This document shows, piece by piece, positions 21,401 to 32,005 of a stretch of 64,000 bases of DNA. Within the stretch, counting starts at the first letter, position 1. Every line of letters begins with the position of its first letter. The position numbers and the translations under genes were made by a program. The stretch spans positions 75,739,521-75,803,520 of the forward strand of contig CM055096.1 of assembly GCA_029204225.1 (NCBI GenBank), in the 5' to 3' direction. This DNA is from Diphasiastrum complanatum. Taxonomy: Eukaryota > Streptophyta > Lycopodiopsida > Lycopodiales > Lycopodiaceae. Below the pieces are notes generated by a model, which saw nothing but the letters and a program-made list of their open reading frames with translations, was not told the DNA's origin and did not search any database.

Positions 21401-22142
21401 TATTTTCTTCGGATTGTAAACTTGACACCTTAGAACTAGTAGCCATGTCTGGAACCTCCATCTCTTCTTTTTCAAGATCAGAATAGTCTTCCGTCTTTTT
21501 CTGCCTCACTTTCACCTGCGGAAAAGAATCATCTTCCTCTAAAGCTGGCATATCGTCGTAATCAAAAACCTGTTTCCGATACTCATTCTTAGATCTCCTG
21601 AGCTCTTGATAATGCATTTGAGCTGGGGGAGGTCTAAATAGGTCAAAAATATCCCACCCTCCATTCAAAGGAGTAGTTGGGGGTGAGTAAACGTCCTCCT
21701 GGTATATGGGTTCGGGATGATATGGAGCAGGTGGAGATGATGAAGGTACTGGAACATTACTGTACAAGCCTGGAGGGGGTGCGTCATTGTACAAGTATTC
21801 TAGATATTCCCTCTGGTTCGTGTGGGGAGGGGAAAGTACGACTGTAACAGGGGCAGAAGGAGTTGCTTCCAGTGCCTTGAATGATCGGATTATCTTCACA
21901 GGCACTGGAGAAGATGATGATGAAGCCGCACCTGGTGGGGAAGAAGAAAGATGTTGCGATCCAAATTCTGCATCTGCGAAGTCACGAAATGCACTGCTGC
22001 AATTCCTGAGAGAGCCAAAGTAGCCTGCGTAGGCAGCAGCTAGCGCATTCCTAGAACTCAAGGCTCCTTTCACGAACCTCTTGCGCTGTCTGCATCGCCA
22101 CACACACTCCTGGTTTTGCACCTTAGACTGAGTGCATCCCAT
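18460..22142 (-). CDS. DUF630/DUF632 family protein (NRG2/APSR1-like), complete, four exons
   Basis: Exons (minus strand): 22142-21239, 20826-20636, 20478-20255 and 19237-18460. All introns (412, 157 and 1017 bp) are GT-AG and phases join cleanly, giving 698 residues. The start MGCTQSK is the conserved family N-terminus, with Gly2/Cys3 suited to N-myristoylation and S-acylation. DUF630 covers about residues 1-60. A Pro/Ser-rich linker with DIFDLFRPPP follows at about 90-190 and an acidic stretch at about 210-260. DUF632 runs from about 265 to 600, with LDRLYAWEKKLYEQMK, EELYPQLMDLLEG, LAHMWKEVSECHQRQ and LLGWLNSIFKYERDP. It is predicted to be helical. Characterised Arabidopsis members act in nitrate signalling (NRG2) and root meristem phosphate response (APSR1), but a role here is inference. 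Nothing is broken. Confidence 0.95.
19917..19966. repeat. 25-bp perfect tandem duplication in intron 3 of the DUF632 gene
   Basis: TCCATAACTAGTTGGCTGCA plus five further bases is repeated twice without interruption inside the 1017-bp third intron. Confidence 0.85.
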
Positions 22143-22740
22143 AGCTACACCGACCTCCTCCTCTTTCTCTTCTCTCTCGCTGAATTTTAAGACCAGGTTC
22201 CAATTCTTTTGTTCCAGTATGTGTCCTGGGAGCTGAGTAAAGTAGAATCCCAGCTTCAAAAGGAGATAAAAGAGTGTTCTTAGCCTACACGACACTCAAT
22301 TAAAGCTCAATTTGAATGTTCTGTCTCACTCAACCTCACGAGTGTAAAACAAAAACATGCTTTGCTACAAGAACACGCTTTACTGTAATTGGCACTCGAC
22401 TTCTTCCAAACCTTAGAGATGAATTAAGAGACTTGATTGACAGATCTGGAATATTTCTGTGTAATAAAGGAAGACCCAAATGACCGAACAGGTCAATAGA
22501 GGAAAGCAGTTTCGATTCTAGAATACATTGAGATTGATCATGGAAAAGGAAAACCCAGTCTTGTGGTATTGAGATATAAACTACCGCCATAGCCAGCTTC
22601 CATGTAATGACCGTGACATTTGGAGTCTGGACTTTCCAAGCATATGTTGAGGACTTTCGAAGAAGAATATATCCCAGGAAGCATCTATTAATGACTATGA
22701 TATTTAATATCAATGCTATTAATAACTATGATATTTACTT
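22143..22740 (-). promoter_or_regulatory. Upstream region and likely promoter of the DUF632 gene
   Basis: About 600 bp separate the DUF632 start codon from the G-run and LINE remnant. The open frame continues upstream of MGCTQSK to 22295, but that extension lacks family similarity, so the start at 22142 is preferred. The first 60 bases are rich in minus-strand purines (GAAAGAGAGGAGGAG), as in many plant leaders. No TATA box is confidently assigned. Confidence 0.4.
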
Positions 22741-22884
22741 GGGGAGGGGGGGGGGGGGGGGCGGAGTTTTAACGCTTGTTTCTCGTGATTGGAAGGTGCT
22801 TTTCACTTCTTCTGATTCAGCTGGCATGTGGCTTGTTTCTCGTGATTGGCAGGTGCTCTCCACTTCTTCTGATTCAACTGGCAG
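22741..22884. repeat. G-homopolymer tract and a 62-bp tandem duplication
   Basis: A nearly pure G run (22741-22765) is followed by two copies of a roughly 62-bp unit, TTTCTCGTGATTGGMAGGTG onward, starting near 22779 and 22840. The second copy leads straight into the LINE endonuclease remnant, so the duplication may mark the broken LINE 5' side. Confidence 0.75.
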
Positions 22885-23560
22885 GTGGGTCCTTTTGGTT
22901 GTCCTTGCCGCCTATCCCAGACGACCGCTTGATTGTTTTAGGGGATTTTAACATGTACCTTGACCCTTCTGATGGGCCGCATGCTATCCTGCCAATATGT
23001 TGCCTGGTCTTCGTTTCAGTCCTCTCACTCTCTTCTTGATGCCTCTAATGTCTTGCAACAGTTCCCGCATCGCACTTGGACTAACTGTAGGCTGGGACTG
23101 TCTTTCCGTTCGGCAAGGTTAGACCGTTTTTACCTTTCCTCTTCTGCTAACTGGCTTTGTCTCTTGGACGCTAAGACTCATCAATTTACCACCCTCTCTG
23201 ATCACAGTCATGTTCTGCTTCGTTGTTCGTTTCTCGCCCTTCCGACCAACTCTTTCTACATCATGAATTCCACTCTCATGTCCTCTCCGGCCATTCGAGA
23301 CGTGCTGCAGGCTACCCTTGTCTCTTCCTCCTCCTTTGCTGCCATGTTACTAACGGCTCTGCCTTTCTTAGACATGCTCGCTTGCCACTCTCTCGCTCTC
23401 GTTCCCGGCTTCGCTCCTTGGCGATAACCCTCCTTCAAGGCATCACTGCGGCCCAAACTTCTGCTAAGGACTTCACACTTTACTCGGATCTTTAGTTGCG
23501 CTGCCAGGTCATTTTGCGTCGCCATGATTATCACCTTGCCACTAGCCTTATGCTTTGCTC
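22885..23560 (+). mobile_element. LINE (non-LTR retrotransposon) apurinic endonuclease remnant
   Basis: Translation with one frameshift near 22960 gives the C-terminal half of a LINE endonuclease. It contains DRLIVLGDFNMYLDPSDG (catalytic GDFN at 22941-22952), then HRTWTNCRLGLSFRSARLDR, then HQFTTLSDHSHVLLRC with the terminal SDH catalytic motif at 23197-23205. The spacing and the R.ARLDRFY element are typical of plant LINE endonucleases. The reverse transcriptase is absent; the frame dissolves after about 23500 into a GC-rich stretch with repeated GGCGCC/GGCAGC elements at 23610-23700. Confidence 0.85.
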
Positions 23561-25679
23561 GAAACTCAATTGGCTTCGTGTTGTAAAGCTACCTTTACAA
23601 GCTTTACTTTCGACGCCAGCAGTGCCCCCGGCGGCAGCAGCGCCACTGCTGCTCTCGGCGCCACTGGCGCCGGCACTGCTCCCGGCACCAACTGTGACCA
23701 GAATCCAACCGGTGCCAAGTTCCTATGGCTAAAAATCTTTGATCGGCTATAGTGAAGTCCAGAGAGCTCAGATCTATGTGCAATCACCTCACACGATCTA
23801 AGCATGATTAAAGGAAATCTGAAGATCAATAAATTTTAGAGAGAGAAAATCCTAGAGAGAGAAGACGTGCTTTACCAGCCTGGGTAGAGTACTTGGTATG
23901 AGGGGAGTTGGCGAATCCCACCAATACTATAAGGTTGTTTTGAAACTTTTTTATGAGCACTAAATGGTGCCCACTTGGAGACATGTGAAAGAGAGAGTGA
24001 CATACTCTGTGGTTCCCACTCTTGGAAAGAGAGAGAAGAGGAAGAGACAATTCATATGTGGTCCCTTTTAGAAAGCGAGAGGTGGATGTGTCATAGTTGA
24101 GTAAGTTCAATGCGTCATTCTAAGTAGCATCACTAATCCTTTACATAAGTGAATGATTTTTTCAGCTAGTGGAAATCCCGCCATGAAAGATAACTTTGTT
24201 TCCACCAAAAAGTTTATTGAGAATTTGATTCCCCCATGCATAATAATTTTAAAAAGTTAAAGAAATCACTAATATCTATTGACCAAATGATGTAATGGAA
24301 AATCAATTGAAAGTAAAAGCTACAGAGATTTACAACAAGAAGAATATAACATCTTTTCTTAACGAGCAATACAAGAGCCTTTACAAAAAAAGAAGTATCT
24401 ACTCGATAATTATTTGTGGGGCCCAAGTGTAATACAACTTGGGAGTGGTGAGATCTAATACTAGGAATATTTGCACTACTCCTCATGAGTATAAGACATA
24501 ATCTACAAATGGGATTATAAAATGTCATTTGTTTTGAAAATCAACTTTGTTACCATGTGTTATTCCTACCTCTCAACAAATGAGTGTGCCACATTAGCAA
24601 TAACTACGTAGGCCTATGCCTATTAGGGGGGATGGGAGCGGTTCAAGGGCCTTCCACGCCATGGGAGGTCTCTTCCTTGAGGATAAGGCCCAAACGAGGA
24701 TGGCTTGAGGTGGTTGGGCCCTTTTGCGACATAGATCTTCCCCTTTTAGGTAATTGATTCGGCTTTAAGTTGTTGACTATGTTTTTAGTTTTGGACCAGA
24801 TTTAGAAATATATTGTTGTGTGAATGTTTTGTTTTAAAAAAAAAAAAGATCCAGGTGACAACATAACCGAGGTAGGCCGCTTGGATCTTAGCCACAAATC
24901 ATAATTTGCCAATTCAAGTATTTTGAGGGTCTTTTTATTTGCAGATAGCAACATGGAAATGCCCTATAAGAGTATTGCTTGGGAAAGTCGGCAATCTTTT
25001 ATCTAAAATAGGTTTAGTTAAAAATTTACATGAAGCTGATTGCTTACAGAGAGTGCACTGCACATGCATCTCGAGTGCATCTGTTGCACATGTCCCACAC
25101 CATCCAAGGGAAAAGAAATCGTTTTTCTCCATTAGTCTCATTCATCACCATTGGATGGAGTGGGGCACTCGCAACCATAATTTTTTTTATAAATTATTCG
25201 AAATTATGGGGTGCGGCTAAAATCCGAAAAGCATTAATTGTTGATGTAAAAGTTTTAGTTGATTTTTTAGTTATATGAAATGTTAATTTACCCTAAGAAC
25301 ATTCACAACCGTTGATTTTGTTGTAAGAGTTTTTTCACGTTTAAATACAGAACAGTCCGATATGGTTCACTTGTTCTCTTTGCCAGATGGCAGAAATCCA
25401 ATGGGCTGAAACAATACATCACGTGCCTGGAATGCACGTGGCCGCAGCTTCCTAAAGGAAACCCATCCGAGAACCCAGCCTAGAAGCTCGCAGAAAAGCA
25501 GCACCGACGAAACTTGAAAGAAAATAAAAAAGAAATTATCACAAAAATCCGGATCCTTTATCGTGATATTATATTTTATTGGTGGATTATCATAAATGCT
25601 TGAGTACAAGAAATCAATAATAATAAAATAAATTAGAATAATTATAAAAAAATTACTGATTTTATCCTTTCACAAAAAA
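23561..25679. other. Intergenic stretch, no gene seen
   Basis: No recognisable protein. A poly(A)-like run at 24835-24847 (AAAAAAAAAAAA preceded by GTTTT) could be the tail of a retroposed sequence, but no source was identified. GC content rises from about 25370, where CACGTG palindromes occur. Confidence 0.35.
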
Positions 25680-26159
25680 TTGAAAGAATCATGCCGCGGC
25701 ACGCGTCTTCGGTTTCGAATTAACACGCTCATCAGCAGAAGGCCCCAAGTCAGTGTTCGGAAACCTTCAAATATAATGCGACAGAAATTTCATTTGACCC
25801 AGGCCCTTCTTTTTGAAGCTCGCCTGTCAGCAGGGATGCCCAAGCCAAGGGGATACTACGCCGCCAGCAGGTTGCTGGACGTGTTCATCGTGGAAAGCCG
25901 GAAAGGCATTGCTTCGTGCTGACGTTTGTGAAAGCCATTCTCCACGTCACATTTCTAGAACGACGCGTCCGTTTCCTTCGTTGGCCGAGGCTAGTCACGC
26001 GTCAGCCAGATTCTTTAGACGAGCCCACTAGAAAGGCGGTGGTCCTGGCCCACGTGCTTGGCCCAGGTGACCTTTCCATTGATGATTCACGGCCCATGAT
26101 TTATTAGAATTTAGATCAATAAATTTTTATGGACAATTATATACTACAGGCTACCTATT

Positions 26160-26590
26160 TTAGCACTTAGAGTGCTGGGGATGCTGAGCATGGCTAATAG
26201 CTATATGTTGTAGGTACACTGTTGTTTACTGTAACAATTAGAGTGCTTGGAATGGTGAGGGTGGCTAATAGCTACATGTTCTAGATACACTGTTGTCCCA
26301 GTGTTCGGGAAAGCTGGCAAAGTTCAGGAATGGAATTGGCAACTTTTGTCAAAAATCGGCATGTTAAAAAATTTGCAGGTTTTTTGAGGTCATAAAATAA
26401 TGTATAACCGGCATGTATTGAGGGTGAGGGTCGTCCTTGAGAAAATCGAAAGAGTTCATGAAATACAGGTTTTTGGAGGAGAACCCAAAAAAGGTTTTCC
26501 GAACACTGGTGTTGTCCTATTGTAGCACTTAGAGTGCTTGGAAGTTGGAATGGTGAGAGTGGCTAATAGCTATATGTTGTAGATCTACCG
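26160..26590. repeat. Three copies of a ~70-bp unit, with a MITE inserted between copies 2 and 3
   Basis: Units containing TTAGAGTGCTKGGRATGSTG, then GGCTAATAGCTAYATGTT, occur at about 26165-26230, 26237-26297 and 26520-26585. The MITE at about 26298-26509 separates the second and third. Confidence 0.8.
26298..26509. mobile_element. hAT-like MITE (CAGTGTTCGG termini), ~210 bp
   Basis: The left end reads CCAGTGTTCGGGAAAGC and the right end reads TTTTCCGAACACTGG, perfect inverted repeats over CCAGTGTTCGG. TGTTGTCC flanks both sides with a one-base ambiguity, which fits an 8-bp hAT target duplication. CAGTGTTCGG is a termini type often seen in hAT elements. It has no coding capacity. Decayed relatives occur at about 26870-26940, 27385-27580 and 29665-29835. 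Confidence 0.85.
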
Positions 26591-26869
26591 TGCATATTGA
26601 AAAAACTTTACAAGGCATTGCTATGGCTTAGATTCTAGAAGTAGGCTGCTCTTGGCCAACCACGTGCTGCCCCATCTATGTTTTTTCCCTTCAAAATTGA
26701 TACCCAATGAATTTACATATTAATTGGTGTTTTGGAAACCTTTTTGAGGTTTCCCTCCAAAAATCAATGTGTGCAAAAGTTCTTCGACCTCTATTGAGTG
26801 ACATGTTCTTACTTGCCAGTTTACCCTTATTAAACCCAAGGTTTATGACATAAAAAATTTTGTACAATT

Positions 26870-26940
26870 TTTGTCATGCCGATTTTTGGAAAAAGATGCC
26901 ACTTCCATTCTTGAACTATGTTGCCTTTCCCGAACACTTC
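26870..26940. mobile_element. Fragment of the same MITE family, inverted
   Basis: The stretch CATGCCGATTTTTGGAAAAA through to CTTTCCCGAACACTT is the reverse complement of the left 70 bases of the 26298 MITE with scattered changes. Only one end is present. Confidence 0.75.
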
Positions 26941-27384
26941 ATATTAATAGTTGATGGAAGTCAGCCTTAGAAGTTAGGACCAAGGGGCTGAATCCGTTTC
27001 ACTCTTATCGTTGCTAAGTTTCTTAGATGTTTGGATTGGAGGCTGCACCTTTAGAGTGGCAATCAACAACTCTACCCATATGTCATTACTAACTTCCTTA
27101 GATGTCATTGCAAAGTATTTTGGATTAGAGCTTGCACCTTCGGAGTGGCAAACAACAACTCTATCATAATAATCATACAACCCATGGCCCACTATGATGG
27201 GGACTAATTACCCCTACAATAGTTTATTTGCTTATATAAAATTCGTCAAAATTTTATGCTGTTCATTCATTGAGAAAAGACGATGATTTCATTTTTATAC
27301 TTTGTCGGGTTTTTCAAACATTGGTGGGTGGGTGTGACCGAAGATGCAAGGCCATTTCCAAGGTGAAAATTCTTTCGACCAAGG

Positions 27385-27580
27385 AGCAATGCTCTAGAAA
27401 ATTGGCAAACTATAGGAATGGAATCGATAAGTTTTCTTAAAAATTGGCATCATAATTTGTATGACGATTTTTTATACAAGCATATACACCTTTTGATAAG
27501 AAAGTTTTCAAAAAACTGAGAAATTCTATAAAATACAAGTTTTTTTTGGGGATAACTTAAAAAAGTTTCGCGAGCACTTG
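27385..27580. mobile_element. Diverged member of the MITE family, ~195 bp
   Basis: It begins GCAATGCTCTAGAAAATTGG and ends TTTCGCGAGCACTTGC. Internal phrases (GGAATGGAATCGATAAG, AAATTGGCAT, AAATACAAGTTTTTTTTGGGG) match the 26298 element in order. Termini have drifted, so membership rests on collinearity. Confidence 0.65.
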
Positions 27581-28167
27581 CAAGGATACCTGATCTTTCC
27601 TTTACAAAAATGAGAAAATATATTCCGAGTTTAAATTTATTTGAATTCGTTCCCACGTGGTGGACCGTGGAATGTGCCACACGGCCACACCTGTGCTCTC
27701 CACGTTGAAGAAGTTGCAAGCCAGGTGGCAACCACTAATAGGACAACCTGGGGATTAGCAATTTGCAAAAAGTAGGGCTGCCTTTTACATAAAGGCAAAA
27801 ATATTCAGTACATATATTGCATTCCCTTCAACCCAAGCGTTGTGGGTACAATTTCATCCCCTAAATTTCTCACAAAAGATGCTAAAAACAAACGGGAATG
27901 ACTATATTTTGTACCATTTTTTATTTAAAAAGTCAAAAGATGAACACTAACCAGCATATCAACAATCAGGGTAATGGGAAATGACACACTATTATCATCC
28001 CACAGAAAGGGACGCGCGTCACGCCCTTCAAATTTCAACTCCTCGACATTCTCTCTCCGGAAGGGACGTTGCCCGTCGGCGGCTGTCTCGGGCCTGCGTA
28101 AATACCTCGTCGATCCATGCAGGCTTTGACGTTTGAATTTCCACATTTAATTTTTAATTTTTAAAAT

Positions 28168-28194
28168 TCAATTTCTCTCTCTCTCTCTCTCTCG
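28168..28194. repeat. (CT)n microsatellite
   Basis: This is a perfect CT run of about 24 bases in a GC-richer stretch. Confidence 0.9.
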
Positions 28195-28285
28195 TGCGCG
28201 TCAGAAAAGGCGATATGCAAAAGAGTAGATACGCGATGGGCAGAGCAGAAAAGTAGAGACGTAATAATGGGGGCCCTATATTATA

Positions 28286-28850
28286 TTATACCGTATGAAT
28301 ACATCGTCCTGTACCGTATGCATACATCGCCAGCCCGAAAGGTTTCTCACCGTCTCTGTTTTTCTCTGTTGGCGATGGTGAATTCACTACCGAATCAAGT
28401 GTCGGAGCCAAAATACAAAGTGATCCAAGAGCATCATCAATGAGAGTTTTCAGAAGTAATTTTTCTGTTTCTGGCTGCAATTCCTCCGAATTGGCAAGAC
28501 CCAGTGACAAGTTGAAACAACAGCCAGTAGTCGCTGCGGCTCCCATGGACTCAGTTTGTAAGGAGGACGATGAATTGACGTTGAAGCAGCCATGGATGAT
28601 AAAATCCGTGCGCCATATCCAGATAACGCCGGCGCCTGATGTACACCACGAGTTAATGCGTGCCAGAGACTCATATCACACCGGATATGCTACACGGTAA
28701 CACCCCCAAGAAAGCTATGCCTGAACCACTGGGATCATCCCAAAATGGAGAGGTAGTGATTTCAAAAACGTACGTGTTGAGTGAAAAAGAGGTCGCTTCT
28801 CTTCAATGTGGCAGGTGCGGAAAACTGTTATTGGGAAGAATGTGTGCGTG
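28286..28850. other. GC-richer stretch with overlapping open frames, unrecognised
   Basis: Open frames lie on both strands: plus 28440-28700 (86 codons) and 28660-28851, and minus 28286-28546. Base composition is closer to that of the two host genes than to the surrounding AT-rich DNA. None of the frames matches a family I know, and I cannot choose a strand. It could be an exon of an unrecognised gene or a gene fragment. Directly downstream, at about 28910-28972, a roughly 30-bp unit (TTTGTGCTGCATGGTTTTTG) is repeated twice in tandem. Confidence 0.25.
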
Positions 28851-29319
28851 AATGTCAAAGAAAACCAAGGAAACAAAATTTTTGTTTGCAGTTTTAGAGT
28901 TTCTTACTGCGTTTTGTGCTGCATGGTTTTTGATTATCTGCTTTGTGCTGCATGGTTTTTGAGTTTCTGATTATCTGATGATCTCACATTCCGCAATGCA
29001 CTCCTGCTGCCGCTGTGCCATAGCCCCAGAAAAAATGCCTCCAATCTCCGTGTCGATCTCCTCCTCGATTCGATTCGTCTGTTCACGCGTAATACGGTAT
29101 AACATACGGTGTCCAACTGAAAACATACGGCCGATAATGGCATTTAATTCGCCACTTTGAGATTCGTTAAAAACTCAAAGTGCTAATAATGTGCAATGAA
29201 TGTCAAAAAATACGAGGAAACTGTCGATGATGACGATCTACGTACAAAACAAATAAATACTAGACGGACAACACGTTACGCTACAAGCCTACATTCCAAG
29301 TTCCATTCCAGGCTTTTGG

Positions 29320-29660
29320 CTTGGCATCCAAAGTTTCTTTGGTCCCAGGTTCGAGTCTCCCCTTGGAAACCAAGAAGCATTCCAGGCTTTTTAAGCCGTT
29401 TGGCTGGGAGAAATTTGTTGATCAACCTGCCAACATATTATATGATCCATGCCACATGGCTTTCTAATGTCCATTTTCCATTGACCAAATATATATGGCA
29501 TCCAAAGTTTCTTTGGTCCCAGGTTCGAGCCTCCCCTTGGAAACCAAGAAGCATTGACCAAATATCTCTTCAATCTTCCCTTCAGACCATTACCCACTCG
29601 TTCCAAATTTTCATGGGTCCAAGGCTTTAGAATGTCCATTTTCCATCTCACTTCCACTCA
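29320..29660. repeat. 171-bp direct repeats carrying a tRNA B-box-like motif
   Basis: TCCAAAGTTTCTTTGGTCCC is followed by AGGTTCGAGYCTCCCCTTGG at about 29329 and again at about 29500. The shared flank AATGTCCATTTTCCAT recurs at 29468 and 29633. GGTTCGAGTCT is close to a pol III internal B box (GGTTCGANNCC), so a tRNA-derived SINE is possible. No A box at the proper distance was found. Confidence 0.6.
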
Positions 29661-29664
29661 CACC

Positions 29665-29835
29665 CATGCTGTTCAAGCAAATCTACAAAGTATAAAAATA
29701 GAATCCGCATATTTTTCAAAATTCGATATCATAAAATCTTTGATTCTTTTATGAGTAATAATCCTCAAAAAATTTGGGAGGCTTTAATAGATACAAAGTT
29801 TTTGAGGATGTCTCAAAAAGATTTTCGGAGCACTA
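29665..29835. mobile_element. Diverged MITE-family member
   Basis: Internal phrases AAAATAGAATCCGCATATTTTT and GAGGATGTCTCAAAAAGATTTTC with terminal CGGAGCACTAAG match, in order, the interior and right end of the 26298 and 27385 elements. The left end is ill defined. Confidence 0.5.
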
Positions 29836-30600
29836 AGTCACACCATTACCCACTCCTCCCAACTTCTCATTGACCAATGTTCCACACGTTGACTATGGTG
29901 GCGAGTTAAACAAGTACATATGATATTATATCACAAAGGCCTTGCCATGTCATAATATGAGAATAATAAGTTGAAAATAAAATTTAATAATGTGTGAAAA
30001 ATTATATTGTGTGATCGATTTTTTTTATAAGATTTGTTGATGATTATAATTTTGTTGTGTCAAACAACATAATTCGTGATTGACTATAGATGTGATTGTA
30101 TATTTTTTGTTCAACATGGTTTTAGTTGATTTTGCTTGAGAGAATGTAAAAAATTGGAAAATTACATCAGGATTTCGTTAATTAGTAATGTTTAATATCG
30201 TAAACAGAACGTGAGAAAGGAATTGCTTGATCTTGAAATGAATGCCTCGTTCTAGTGGCTTTTCTTATTTCTTGACTATTGTCATTCGTTTGAAAGGAAG
30301 CTTTAGATTGTACCAAACTCAATTGTTACTTTCATCACACCTTTTTGGAAACTTATTCTTTGGCTTTAAAGTGTTGAGGAAGAAGACCTTTTCAACTTCT
30401 TACTAATTGTGGTATTCAAAATTTCTTGTTGTCACTTGCCAAATTATTGTCTTCATTCAAATCTACAAAACAATTTTAGCACAAGTAATAATCGAAATTA
30501 ACAAGCGCAATCTGTATTTCCAAATAATCAAATTTTAGCATTGAATCTGTATTTAGAAGTGTCCAGGATAATCACGATTACTTTCTAGAGTATTTCATTA
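29836..30600. other. AT-rich intergenic stretch, nothing recognised
   Basis: No open frame with coding character and no repeat structure was seen. Confidence 0.4.
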
Positions 30601-30609
30601 TTCAAAAGT

Positions 30610-30885
30610 ATTTGCAATCAATATTCATGATCCATCAATTTCAAATGAGTTTCACGATTAGTATTGACAATGTTCACGATCAGTATTCACAATATTCACG
30701 ATCAATATCTCAGAATATTCGTTTTTCAATTTTTGTAATTTCAGATCAGCATTCAGAATGTTCACGATCAGTATTCACAATATTCATGATCCCTATTCAC
30801 GATTTGTATCTCACAATATTCGTTTCTTAGTATTCGCAATTTTAGATTAATATTCACGATTAGAATTCACAATGTTCACGAGAAC
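30610..30885. repeat. Degenerate short-period repeat (TATTCACRATNTTCACGATC)
   Basis: Roughly a dozen imperfect units of 14-20 bases built on TTCACGATCAGTATTCACAA fill this stretch, on the plus strand. Units such as ATTCACGAT and TATTCGTTT alternate. It has the look of a decayed minisatellite. Confidence 0.75.
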
Positions 30886-31817
30886 TGTCCGGGTTCTTGA
30901 ACACTACTCTATCAACTATTCTAATAGAACACAAGAATGAAACTAAAGGTAAACCAACAGGAAACTCATCAAGATTCAACCAAGAAACTAAGATGCACTG
31001 ATTCGGATACAAATGTCACTCAACAGCCCGGGGCAGCAAGCACAAGGAGTGATCATCTAATATCATTCAAGCCCCGCTCCAAGCCCTGTAGATCTACCCG
31101 GTTTTGATCTACTGAACCTTCAACTTCCAACAAGACTCAACAACAAAACTAACTAAACCACATTCAACAGATTAAACTAAGCAACAACAAATTAAACTAG
31201 CTCATCAGACAGAATAAAAGAGTATACATTCATATGATTCCACACCAAGGCAAAGGCATGAATAGAGAACACATGATGCAAAGATGCAGAGAAAGATTGT
31301 TCTATTAGAATTCCAGCAGCATAACGATGCAAATACAAGTATTTCTCAACTCTTGAGGCTGTTCTCTGAGGTGAGAACCTCCGGTCATCTGCCCCAAAGT
31401 AGCCTGAGCCATTTATGGTTCTTCGTCTGAGAATTCATGGGGCTCTTCTTCCAAGGTCTGGATTTGATCTTGGGGAGTTGCTACTGTTCTTGCTACTGCT
31501 GCAAGTGGCTGTTGTGGTAGTTCTGCTCATGTTGTCTCTAAAGCCATTGTTGTTGATGCTAACGCTGCTTGGTTTGGTTGTTGCTCTGCCTTAGGTTCTG
31601 CTGCTACCAATTTGTCTACCACCCTCTCTGCTTCTTTGATAAGTTTTGCATATTCCTCTTCTACCGCAGAGAGGGGTGCTTTGGTGGCCTTGTGAGATGC
31701 TTTGGATGACTTAACCAGATTCATGTATTGGATGTTTTGAATTGAACTCTACATTGTTTACTTTGAACTCGTATCAGCATGTATATTTGATTATGTTGGT
31801 GCCTGTTGCGCATTTCA
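30886..31817. other. Intergenic stretch with a minus-strand open frame of unknown value
   Basis: The minus strand at 31527-31724 encodes 65 residues rich in Ala, Lys and Glu (AVEEEYAKLIKEAERVVDKL), a coiled-coil-like pattern sometimes seen in retroelement gag tails. It matches no family I know and is flanked by non-coding DNA. The rest is featureless. Confidence 0.3.
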
Positions 31818-32005
31818 GGCTTGAAAAAGGAAGAGATCAAAGTTCAGGTGGAAGACAGACGTACCTTACAGATTAGCGGCGAACGCAAGAAAGAGGAGGT
31901 GGAGAAGACAGTCAAATAGTTTACGTATTTTTTGAGCGGTTTCTGAAGAAACCGCAGGCGTGACTAATAATGTAATAGATAACGGGCTTGGGATACCTTT
32001 TGTTA
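31818..32005 (+). pseudogene. Class I small heat-shock protein (Hsp20) pseudogene fragment
   Basis: The plus strand encodes [20 protein letters not shown] followed by [13 protein letters not shown]. This is the alpha-crystallin-domain core of a cytosolic class I sHSP, where PGLKKEEVKV...L.ISGER is diagnostic. A stop codon at 31917-31919 ends the frame. Decayed sequence continues with FLSGF near 31930 and, in another frame, NVIDNGLGIPFV near 31970-32005, matching the ENGVLTVTVPK end of the domain. The N-terminal half, including the start, is missing. Intact proteins are ATP-independent chaperones of about 150-160 residues. The fragment is alone in repetitive DNA, so it is a dead copy. Confidence 0.88.

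Noticed and set aside
22143-22295. 51-residue N-terminal extension of the DUF632 protein
   Set aside because: The conserved family start is MGCTQSK at 22142, and the extension has no family similarity and would block myristoylation.
28286-28851. Short gene on either strand
   Set aside because: Composition is suggestive, but no homology, splice structure or strand could be established; it is listed only as an unrecognised stretch.
30886-31320. Inverted repeat (TTCTAATAGAACA near 30917 and TGTTCTATTAGAA near 31299) as element termini
   Set aside because: Only about 13 bp match, with no flanking duplication and no internal features.
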